From an uncultured Lachnospiraceae bacterium (lineage in GTDB: Bacteria; Bacillota; Clostridia; Lachnospirales; Lachnospiraceae), in the NCBI GenBank assembly GCA_902489645.1, contig CABUAW010000038.1, positions 1 through 24,882 on the forward strand: a stretch of 24,882 nt of DNA. The letters run 5' to 3'. The notes below the pieces were generated by a model that saw only the letters and a list, made by a program, of their open reading frames with translations, had not been told where the DNA came from and ran no database searches. Positions 1-6,119 of this stretch are shown here, piece after piece. Numbering within the stretch: position 1 is the stretch's first letter; every line of letters begins with the position of its first letter. A program made the translations under genes and the position numbers.

Positions 1-57
<57 letters not shown>

Positions 58-88
58 ATAGTGATTCATATGTGAAATTTTCTCACAA

Positions 89-159
89 AGCGGGTGATGG
101 GAATCGAACCCACGTATCCAGCTTGGAAGGCTGGTGTTCTACCATTGAACTACACCCGC
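89..159 (-). tRNA. tRNA-Gly (anticodon TCC)
   Basis: The 7-bp acceptor GCGGGTG pairs with CACCCGC. The anticodon loop CTTCCAA gives TCC, and the T-loop GGTTCGATTCC is canonical. CCA is not encoded. The gene sits 12 nt after tRNA-Pro on the same transcript. Confidence 0.97.
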
Positions 160-171
160 ACATAAAGAAAA

Positions 172-246
172 TCGGGGTGACAGGATTCGAACCTGCGACC
201 TCTTGATCCCAAATCAAGCGCTCTAGCCAAGCTGAGCCACACCCCG
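172..246 (-). tRNA. tRNA-Pro (anticodon TGG)
   Basis: The acceptor CGGGGTG pairs with CACCCCG. The anticodon stem CTTGA/TCAAG encloses a loop with TGG, and the T-arm GGTTCGAATCC is canonical. It is the first gene of the minus-strand tRNA operon, about 30 nt after the predicted transcription start. Confidence 0.97.
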
Positions 247-281
247 ATGTTTCATCACGTCCTAACCGTGACGCAAGATAG

Positions 282-310
282 ATTATATTATATCTTTTAT
301 TAATTGTCAA
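282..310 (-). promoter_or_regulatory. Sigma-A promoter of the Pro-Gly-Arg tRNA operon
   Basis: The minus strand has TTGACA at 310-305, a 17-bp spacer and TATAAT at 287-282, a full consensus match, as expected for a stable-RNA operon. Predicted start is near 275. Confidence 0.85.
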
Positions 311-322
311 CAACTTTTTTCA

Positions 323-808
323 CTATTTTTCTAAATAATTTAAGGCAAAATGAAGCTCCCCATAACGGTCAATATCCAGCACAACATAGGAGGGTCTGCG
401 GTTCTCCTGACGGGGATAGGAAATACTTCCCGGATTCACCGCAATGACATCGTCCTCCAAGTCAATCACCGGCCGGTGCGTATGGCCGAAGAAAACCACG
501 TCGCAGCCATGCTCCCTCGCCACTTCTTTGATGCGCACCGTATCGAAACTCACTCCGTACCTGTGGCCATGGGACATAAATATCTTATGCCGTCCGATAA
601 CCACAATCTTTTCCGCCGGTACGGATGTGAAAAAGTCATTATTCCCGCTGACCATATGCACCGGACAGGGCGCAATATCCTCGATATACCCCTCGCTGCC
701 TTCCAAATCGCCTAAATGAAATACCAAATCCAAAGGCGCAATCAGACGGAGTACCTTTTCCAGATTTCCATTTTTTCCATGTGTGTCGCTGACAATTAAA
801 ACTCTCAT
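323..808 (-). CDS. YfcE/MJ0936-family metallophosphoesterase
   Basis: This 161-residue protein is a full-length small calcineurin-like phosphoesterase. The metal ligands appear in order: SDTHG (D8, H10), HLGDLEG, the SGNND block, MSHGHRYG and FGHTHRP near the C-terminus. Family members hydrolyse phosphodiesters with Mn2+ or similar metals; the physiological substrate is unknown. Start ATG at 808 lies 4 nt after the rdgB stop, with a GAGGA-type ribosome site inside the rdgB end, so the two genes are translationally linked. RdgB followed by a YfcE-like enzyme is a common Firmicutes pairing. No convincing terminator is visible between it and the tRNA promoter at 282-310. Confidence 0.92.
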   Translation of the reverse strand: MRVLIVSDTHGKNGNLEKVLRLIAPLDLVFHLGDLEGSEGYIEDIAPCPVHMVSGNNDFFTSVPAEKIVVIGRHKIFMSHGHRYGVSFDTVRIKEVAREHGCDVVFFGHTHRPVIDLEDDVIAVNPGSISYPRQENRRPSYVVLDIDRYGELHFALNYLEK

Positions 809-812
809 ACAA

Positions 813-1409
813 TCATATCTTCCTCTGGCAAAGAACTTCCTTCATTGCCCGCAAAGCTTTGCCCCTATGGCTGATTTCATTTTTCTGTTCCGACGACAAT
901 TGGGCTGTCGTGCAGCCATATTCCGGCACATAAAAGATAGGGTCATAACCAAATCCATTTTCTCCCGCCGGCGCAAGTGCAATCTGTCCTTCAATTGTCG
1001 CACGCCGTGTCTCCTCCGTGCCATCCGGAAATGCGGCGGCAATGACGCATACGAAACGGGCCGAGCGCTCGCTTCCGGTAAGGCCGGACAGACGCTCGAT
1101 AATATTCGCATTTTTTAAATCATAGGGCGTATCCTCGCCCATATATCTGGCCGAATAGATGCCCGGTTCTTTATTCAGAGCGTCTACCTCCAGGCCGGAA
1201 TCATCCGCCAAAACAAGGCAGCCCGCCAAATCCCGTATGGCCCGCGCTTTAATCCGGGCGTTTTCCTCAAAGGTTTTTCCATCTTCGACGATATCCACAT
1301 CAATTCCCGCCTCTTTCATAGACAGAATCTCCACATCCAAATCCTTTAAAATCTCTCGGATTTCTTTCATCTTTCCCGCATTTGATGTGGCAAATATTAA
1401 TTTATTCAT
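813..1409 (-). CDS. rdgB: RdgB/HAM1 non-canonical purine NTP pyrophosphatase (XTP/dITP diphosphatase)
   Basis: The 198-residue product matches the Ham1/RdgB family, which hydrolyses dITP, XTP and related triphosphates to monophosphates and keeps deaminated purines out of nucleic acids. Family motifs are clear: N-terminal ATSNAGKMKEI, then FEENARIKARA, LADDSGLEVDAL, PGIYSARY and GENGFGYDPIF. I chose ATG 1409 over an in-frame start five codons upstream because AGGAG sits 7 nt before it and MNKLIFAT is the usual family N-terminus. The start overlaps the end of the protease gene (ATGAATAA, 8 nt), indicating translational coupling. Confidence 0.95.
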   Translation of the reverse strand: MNKLIFATSNAGKMKEIREILKDLDVEILSMKEAGIDVDIVEDGKTFEENARIKARAIRDLAGCLVLADDSGLEVDALNKEPGIYSARYMGEDTPYDLKNANIIERLSGLTGSERSARFVCVIAAAFPDGTEETRRATIEGQIALAPAGENGFGYDPIFYVPEYGCTTAQLSSEQKNEISHRGKALRAMKEVLCQRKI

Positions 1410-3096
1410 AAGAACTCTCCTCATTATTCGTAAAAGCTTTCAGACACAAATTACATCCATATTCCGTTTCCGCAGATGTCCACAGGCTTCCATCATAACT
1501 GATGTAGCCCTCCCCATCTTCCAAATCGGCCCCGGCGGTCAAATCCGAAGCCGGATACTCTATCGCAATCGGCCGTTCACATTCCGCTGTAGTTATACGG
1601 ACCACCACCGCAAAACGGCTGCCCTCAGATAATCGGACCATTTCCGGAATATCCACCGTATAGTAGCCGCCATTTTCAAAATAACCGCTGCCAAGATAGA
1701 GCGGATGCTGCAAATCGTCCACATCCGAAAAATCCGGAACGACATATAAATCATAATTTGTCCGGCCGTCCACCGCATAAAAGCTCACAGCTTTCAAAAC
1801 TTCATCGCTTTCGGCCGTATAGACATTGGAAAACCAGGCCGACGGTTCTTTATATCCGAGCGTCCCGACCCAGCCCAGCAAATCTGACTGGTAAATCCGG
1901 TCATAATTATCCGCTTCATCCAGACGGGTATACGTCATACTATTGACGCCCAGATTACAGTCCTCATAGGACACATAAAAATATCCGCCGTCGCCGAATT
2001 CTTCGCCCCAACTATTGCGGCACAGAAAAGCACCGTTATTCTGCGGCATATGATTAAAATTTTCCCGGCTGTAATCATCATCCCATCCGACAATGACCAC
2101 ATCGTGGTTCGGGGCTTCATCTCCGATATAATAATAGGAAGACGTCTCCGGTGCATAATCCTCCGATGTGTCCCAGACATTCTGAATCGACATGTACAGA
2201 GAACTCTCCACACCGCCATAGCGCAAAACCATGGACTTTATTTGCTCCAGATTTTTTTCTTCCGAAAACCGGGCTTCCTGGAGGTGCTTTACGGCCGTCA
2301 GCGAAGTATCCGTCATTCCGTCGCCGTAAGGGTCATCCGCTTCCAGTACCGGTCCCTTCCATGCGGCCAGATAAGCCAGCGCCATATTATAATCTCCGCC
2401 CTCTGTCGGAGCTATATTAAATCCGCTGTTCATCGTCATGTGGTCCACGGAAAAATCCAGCGTTTCCTCTTCAGAAAGGGCAATTTCCAGCGCCGCTGTA
2501 GAGGCAAAGGCCCAGCATGTTCCGAAAGTCCCCTGATTTTCAACCATATTCAGGGAACGATTTTCCCTCAGGTCAAAACGCCCCGGCAATTCCTGACTTT
2601 GCCTGGAATCCAGACTTGCCCTGCGGTTTTCGTCATCCCACTGATAATCCAGTCCCATAGCCTGCGCCGCAATTGTCATATCAATCTGGATGTTTTCCGG
2701 CGTCCGAACCGCCGAACCTTCGGCCGTTTCCCCTTCTTCCGATGCGGCCGCGCCGTCGGAAATATAAGCTGCATTCTCCAAATATTGCCCCTGCACAAAG
2801 CACTGTCCGTTTTCACCGACAGTAATGGACACCCCCAGATGTTTTACCACATCGGACAAAGGCAGCATCAAATGCATCCGGGAAGACATTCGCATATTTT
2901 CTATATCAAGCATTGTCCCGTTATAGGACAGCGTAAATCCCTTTTCATTAATGGCATCGGCCCTGGCGCTCACATAATAGCTTTGCAGCGATTCGGAAGC
3001 CTGACCGGCCAGATACCGTACCTGCGGCCGTGTCAATAGGATACCGGCCACACAGATGATAGCAAGTAACAAAAAATATCGTTTTACATGCTTCAA
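1402..3096 (-). CDS. Secreted or membrane-anchored papain-family (C1) cysteine protease with stalk and lectin-like domains
   Basis: The 564-residue protein starts with a hydrophobic segment (about residues 7-21) that is a signal anchor or signal peptide. A region at about 50-165 resembles copper-amine-oxidase-N-type stalk repeats. The C1A peptidase core then shows the oxyanion Gln (Q188), catalytic Cys in GTCWAF (C194), His in NHDVVIVGW (H331) and Asn in RNSWG (N361), so it looks active. The remaining ~170 residues match the lectin-like domain usual in clostridial C1 proteases. The likely start is TTG at 3096: AGGAGG lies 6 nt before it, and it begins one base after the stop of the upstream gene. 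The longer ATG frame (3147) would overlap that gene by 50 bp and put a charged leader before the signal. Role is probably cell-surface or extracellular proteolysis. Confidence 0.88.
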   Translation of the reverse strand: MKHVKRYFLLLAIICVAGILLTRPQVRYLAGQASESLQSYYVSARADAINEKGFTLSYNGTMLDIENMRMSSRMHLMLPLSDVVKHLGVSITVGENGQCFVQGQYLENAAYISDGAAASEEGETAEGSAVRTPENIQIDMTIAAQAMGLDYQWDDENRRASLDSRQSQELPGRFDLRENRSLNMVENQGTFGTCWAFASTAALEIALSEEETLDFSVDHMTMNSGFNIAPTEGGDYNMALAYLAAWKGPVLEADDPYGDGMTDTSLTAVKHLQEARFSEEKNLEQIKSMVLRYGGVESSLYMSIQNVWDTSEDYAPETSSYYYIGDEAPNHDVVIVGWDDDYSRENFNHMPQNNGAFLCRNSWGEEFGDGGYFYVSYEDCNLGVNSMTYTRLDEADNYDRIYQSDLLGWVGTLGYKEPSAWFSNVYTAESDEVLKAVSFYAVDGRTNYDLYVVPDFSDVDDLQHPLYLGSGYFENGGYYTVDIPEMVRLSEGSRFAVVVRITTAECERPIAIEYPASDLTAGADLEDGEGYISYDGSLWTSAETEYGCNLCLKAFTNNEESSYE

Positions 3097-3097
3097 T

Positions 3098-4255
3098 TTA
3101 ATCCTCCTGTTTTTTTCGTCTCGGAGGTCGCGGACCCATAAACTCATATAAATAGGTCTTAATCATACCATTGTAAATCTTTCGATTTTTATCCGCTTTC
3201 CTTCCGATATATTTCTCTGCCTGGTCATATGAAGTTAATACAAAACAGGACCATGAATCCAAACGCCGGAAAGCCTCTCCAATTTCCGTATACAGTCCGG
3301 GCAGCGCCGCTTTTTCTTCAAGCCGCTCGCCATACGGCGGATTGGTGATTACGAAACCATACTTTTTCGGATGACTCAGGGCGCTGACCGGACGCTGCTG
3401 CAAATGAATCAAATGCTCCACCCCGGCCGCCGCCGCATTCTGACGGGCATTTTTTACAATCTCCCCGTCGATATCATATCCCTGGATATCCATATCCACA
3501 TCCTCACGAATCAAGTCATTGGCCTCGGTAACGGCCTCATACCACGCCTTCATCGGAAGAATATTCTTCCAGGCTTCCGCCGTAAATTCCCGGTTCATCC
3601 CCGGTGCAATATTGGCTCCAATCATGGCCGCCTCAATAGGAAACGTCCCGCTGCCGCAAAATGGGTCTACCAAAATCCGGTCTTTATTCCACGGCGACAA
3701 AAGCAGGATGGCCGCCGCCAGCGTTTCCGATACCGGCGCTTTACTGATTAACTTCCGGTATCCCCGTTTATGTAAAGATTCCCCGGAAGTGTCCAGGGCT
3801 ATCGTCACTTCATCTTTATAAATAAATACCCTTAAAGGATAAATCGCTCCGTCCTCTTTAAACCAGTCCATCCGGTACGTCTGTTTCAGGCGTTCCACAA
3901 TGGCTTTTTTTACGATGGACTGAATATCCGAACTGCTGAATAACCGGCTCTTTGCCGTGGACGCCTTTTTTACCCAGAATTTTCCATCGGAAGGCAGATA
4001 TTCTTCCCACGGAAGCGCCTTCGTCTGCTCAAATAATTCATCAAAGCTGTACGCCTTAAACCGTCCGACACACAGAAGCACCCGCTCGGCCGTCCGTAAA
4101 AACACATTGGCCCGGGCAATGGCCGAGGCTTCTCCGCGAAAAGACACCCGGCCATCTTCCACTCGCGCAATCTCGTATCCTAAGTTTATAATTTCCCGCT
4201 TTAAAACCGCCTCCATGCCAAAATGGCACGGCGCTGTAAATTCATAGAGTGACAT
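3098..4255 (-). CDS. THUMP-domain SAM-dependent RNA methyltransferase (YpsC / RlmL N-terminal type)
   Basis: This 385-residue protein has an N-terminal ferredoxin-like plus THUMP region (about 1-155). A Rossmann methyltransferase domain follows, with DPFCGSGTFPIEAA (SAM-binding motif I) and TNPPYGERL (motif IV, N-x-PPY, typical of N2-guanine or N6-adenine base methylation). The length and layout match Firmicutes YpsC and the first half of Escherichia coli RlmL, which makes m2G2445 in 23S rRNA; that target is inferred from the family. ATG 4255 has AGGAG 7 nt upstream. It is first in the four-gene minus-strand operon and its stop is one base from the protease TTG start. Confidence 0.92.
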   Translation of the reverse strand: MSLYEFTAPCHFGMEAVLKREIINLGYEIARVEDGRVSFRGEASAIARANVFLRTAERVLLCVGRFKAYSFDELFEQTKALPWEEYLPSDGKFWVKKASTAKSRLFSSSDIQSIVKKAIVERLKQTYRMDWFKEDGAIYPLRVFIYKDEVTIALDTSGESLHKRGYRKLISKAPVSETLAAAILLLSPWNKDRILVDPFCGSGTFPIEAAMIGANIAPGMNREFTAEAWKNILPMKAWYEAVTEANDLIREDVDMDIQGYDIDGEIVKNARQNAAAAGVEHLIHLQQRPVSALSHPKKYGFVITNPPYGERLEEKAALPGLYTEIGEAFRRLDSWSCFVLTSYDQAEKYIGRKADKNRKIYNGMIKTYLYEFMGPRPPRRKKQED

Positions 4256-4285
4256 CGATTTTCTCCTTTTTCAAATTACTTCTAT

Positions 4286-4314
4286 AGTATATACTTTTTC
4301 TCATCCTGCCGCAA
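4286..4314 (-). promoter_or_regulatory. Promoter of the methyltransferase-protease-rdgB-yfcE operon
   Basis: The minus strand shows TTGCGG (4314-4309), a 17-bp spacer and TATACT (4291-4286), about 30 nt before the start codon. The -35 element is only a partial match. Confidence 0.55.
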
Positions 4315-4352
4315 GACCATTTTACTTCCAGCATATGGCAGCAATGATTATC

Positions 4353-4652
4353 TCATACAACGGGCCCCCGCCACGCTTCCATACCGCCGCCAATACTCAA
4401 AACATGGTAACCCTTTTGGTCAAGCTGCCTTCCCAGAAGCAGACTTGTCGCCCCATGCTCGCAGCATAAAATAATTGTTCCATACTTACGGAGCATGGGT
4501 GAATCCATATCAAAGGTATCATAGGGCATGGAAAAAGCGCCCGGGATGTGTCCCTGGCGAAACAATTCTTTGTCACGGATGTCAATAACGACGGAATCGC
4601 CGCGTTGTATATATTTCAAAACCTCCTTTGGAGATATAAAGTCCAAACTCAC
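4353..4652 (-). CDS. Single-domain rhodanese-like protein
   Basis: This 99-residue protein spans one complete rhodanese fold: VVIDIRDKELFRQGHIPGA (the D-R-x-x-x-GHIPGA signature) and an active-site loop CCEHGATS, where the second Cys precedes E-H-G-A-T-S. C-terminal SIGGGMEAW matches the family GG-x-x-W motif. Such proteins shuttle sulfane sulfur or serve as persulfide carriers; the partner is unknown. It starts at GTG 4652 with GAGGTG five bases upstream. It lies downstream of, and is probably transcribed separately from, the Asn-rich gene, because a strong hairpin terminator (4713-4752) lies between them. Confidence 0.9.
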   Translation of the reverse strand: MSLDFISPKEVLKYIQRGDSVVIDIRDKELFRQGHIPGAFSMPYDTFDMDSPMLRKYGTIILCCEHGATSLLLGRQLDQKGYHVLSIGGGMEAWRGPVV

Positions 4653-4712
4653 ACCATCACCTCATTCCTACATTTATTAATATATGCAAAAATTTCGGAC
4701 GGTTGCCCGGAC

Positions 4713-4752
4713 AAAAGAATACCGCAGCGGTACTTTGGTTTCCCGCTGCGGT
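4713..4752 (-). terminator. Intrinsic terminator after the Asn-rich small gene
   Basis: A perfect 10-bp stem (4721-4730 with 4743-4752, ACCGCAGCGG and its complement) has a 12-nt loop and is followed on the minus strand by ATTCTTTT. Confidence 0.85.
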
Positions 4753-4771
4753 CTTCCTGGACGACTCCAGA

Positions 4772-4936
4772 TTATCGGTCACAGTTCTTTGTTGAATTTC
4801 TTTCAGATGTGTTCTGGGTTGTGCTGTTTTTAGAACTATTTCTGGATGTGTTGTTATCCATATTTCTGGATGTGTTCTGAGTAGAATTATTCTGCTCGTT
4901 GTTTGTTGCATTGTTCTGATTGTAATTCTTTGCCAT
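4772..4936 (-). CDS. 54-residue Asn/Ser/Thr-rich small protein, possibly a sporulation protein
   Basis: The frame runs from ATG 4936 to TAA 4772 with an excellent ribosome site (AAGGAGG, 9 nt before ATG) and its own terminator, so I take it as real despite its size. The product begins MAKNYNQNN, contains 17 Asn in 54 residues plus many Ser, Thr and Gln, and repeats the motif [QN]NTS[RE] three times. A 16-bp DNA repeat underlies two of the copies. There is no signal peptide or membrane segment, and one Cys lies near the C-terminus. Composition resembles gamma-type small acid-soluble spore proteins, but no family motif proves it. A sigma-G-like promoter upstream supports a spore role. An overlapping longer reading frame (4657-4998) has no ribosome site and runs through the terminator, so I reject it. 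Confidence 0.75.
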   Translation of the reverse strand: MAKNYNQNNATNNEQNNSTQNTSRNMDNNTSRNSSKNSTTQNTSERNSTKNCDR

Positions 4937-4967
4937 AATAGGACCTCCTTAATAAGATTACAATAGG

Positions 4968-4996
4968 TATTATGGCTACAATTCAAAGAATTATTC
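4968..4996 (-). promoter_or_regulatory. Candidate sigma-G-type (forespore) promoter of the Asn-rich gene
   Basis: The minus strand has GAATA (4996-4992), 17 bp, then CATAATA (4974-4968), matching the known sigma-G pattern GHATR-N17/18-CATNMTA. A sigma-A reading (TTGAAT-17-TTGTAA) is clearly worse. Confidence 0.45.
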
Positions 4997-5002
4997 ATCC
5001 AA

Positions 5003-5557
5003 TTAATATTTGTATTTTCCGCTCAGCACAACCCTGCGTATATAGGCAAAGGTTTTTTCTTCGCCGCAGCGGCTCAGCATAAGAAGCATCCGTTCCAAAA
5101 GCTTTCTGGAATCCGGGTGAATTGTCATATATTTCCAGCTTTTTTTATAATAATCCAGAGGGTGATTATCCGTATAATCTTTTCCCGCATAAATTTTCGA
5201 CGCCGCCACCCGGTCCATAAACATTTCTACGACATAATTGACCGGCATCTTCATTCCGCAAAGCCCCTTCGATTTATCTGCAGGCAAATCAATCCAATAT
5301 TCATAATGGTGCTTATTTCGTCCCTTATGATGAAGCCAGGCCCGTGAATAACCCACGGCCTCTTTCTCCGCCGCATTCGGGCTGCGGTTTCCCTGAAAAT
5401 ACAGGATTCCCGTCCGGAATTCCTCCGGGGTATATTTGGACAAATCATGAAGAAGCCCCTGCCGGTATAATCCCACGCTGAAACACCCCCGCATAACCAC
5501 CCATTTATGCTTTGTAATTGTCAAAAAATGCGCCCATCCGTTTTTTAATTTATTCAT
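5003..5557 (-). CDS. DUF5662 family protein
   Basis: This 184-residue soluble protein matches the uncharacterised DUF5662 family common in gut Firmicutes. Visible conserved features are LLHDLSKYTPEEF near residue 36 and WLHHKGRNKHHYEYW near 75. The His/Asp-rich segments suggest a metal site reminiscent of HD-type hydrolases, which is inference only. Start ATG 5557 has GGAGG 7 nt upstream. No function is assigned. It is separated from the Fur-like gene by a hairpin and is followed by the Asn-rich gene's own promoter. Confidence 0.85.
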   Translation of the reverse strand: MNKLKNGWAHFLTITKHKWVVMRGCFSVGLYRQGLLHDLSKYTPEEFRTGILYFQGNRSPNAAEKEAVGYSRAWLHHKGRNKHHYEYWIDLPADKSKGLCGMKMPVNYVVEMFMDRVAASKIYAGKDYTDNHPLDYYKKSWKYMTIHPDSRKLLERMLLMLSRCGEEKTFAYIRRVVLSGKYKY

Positions 5558-5584
5558 GGCTATACCTCCTGATTATCTACGCAA

Positions 5585-5621
5585 AGAGAGTGCTGACAGC
5601 TTTTATCTGCCAACACTCTCT
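5585..5621 (-). terminator. Hairpin terminator at the end of the feo operon
   Basis: Arms 5585-5599 and 5607-5621 pair over about 15 bp with two G-T-type wobbles and a 7-nt loop. The U-tract on the minus strand is short (TTTGC), so termination may be incomplete and allow readthrough into DUF5662. Confidence 0.6.
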
Positions 5622-5662
5622 CAGCATACTCTACTTTATAAGGAAATACAACTTAACATTTT

Positions 5663-5923
5663 TTAAACCGCGACTTTTTCGTAAGATTCATTGACTACAT
5701 ATCCCTGAACCCGCTGAATCGCCCCGATTTCTTCCAGCGTCAGCAACATACGGTATACGGTAGCCTGACCGATTGTGGGGTCCTTCTTGGAAATTTCATA
5801 ATAAATCTCCTTAAAATCTCCCGCTTTCTTACTCGCAATCACTTCGACCATAATTTTTCTTTGTTTGGTAATACGTTTCCCGCGATTTTTCAATTCTTGA
5901 ATCATATCATCTGAACTCCACAT
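5663..5923 (-). CDS. Fur-like winged-helix protein consisting only of the DNA-binding domain
   Basis: The 86-residue protein aligns with the N-terminal half of Fur/PerR regulators: an ITKQRKIMVEVI helix and DPTIGQATVYRMLLTLEEIG, the typical recognition helix with ATVYR. It ends right after the wing. Normal Fur proteins (about 140 residues) continue into a dimerisation domain with HHH and CxxC metal ligands; none are present, and no continuation is seen in other frames before the terminator. The start is ATG 5923 with AGGAGA 9 nt upstream; a TTG three codons earlier is too close to that site. As the last gene of the feo operon it may be a monomeric winged-helix accessory, by analogy with FeoC, or a relic. 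Confidence 0.82.
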   Translation of the reverse strand: MWSSDDMIQELKNRGKRITKQRKIMVEVIASKKAGDFKEIYYEISKKDPTIGQATVYRMLLTLEEIGAIQRVQGYVVNESYEKVAV

Positions 5924-5970
5924 AGGCTTCAATCTCCTGTCTTTCCAAATCGCTCAGGGCAATAACCATT

Positions 5971-6099
5971 TTAATGGCAGCCTTTGCAGTTTCCGCAATT
6001 TCCATTGCAGCCTCTGCCAGCTTTTTTGTCTTTATAAATGCTTCGTGCCGCAAGACCGGCCAATGCTGCAACGATTGCAGCGACTACTACAGTTCCCAT
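5971..6099 (-). CDS. FeoB-associated Cys-rich membrane protein
   Basis: This 42-residue frame is ATG 6099 to TAA 5971, with AGGAG 9 nt upstream. The product has one N-terminal transmembrane helix (GTVVVAAIVAALAGLAA), a basic stretch IYKDKKAGRG and a Cys-rich tail CNGNCGNCKGCH with four Cys and a terminal His. This is the standard layout of the small protein found directly after feoB in Firmicutes. It probably sits in the cytoplasmic membrane with FeoB and binds iron or a cluster on the cytosolic side; that role is inferred from position and ligands. It begins 20 nt after the feoB stop. Confidence 0.9.
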   Translation of the reverse strand: MGTVVVAAIVAALAGLAARSIYKDKKAGRGCNGNCGNCKGCH

Positions 6100-6119
6100 A
6101 GCACTCTGCTCCTTTCAAA

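Noticed and set aside
4657..4998. A 113-residue minus-strand reading frame between the rhodanese and DUF5662 genes
   Set aside because: It has no ribosome site, runs through the 4721-4752 terminator hairpin, and overlaps the better-supported Asn-rich gene in another frame.
5907..5969. A 20-codon frame (MVIALSDLERQ...) between the Cys-rich protein and the Fur-like gene
   Set aside because: It has no ribosome site and overlaps the Fur-like start; probably chance or a degraded remnant.
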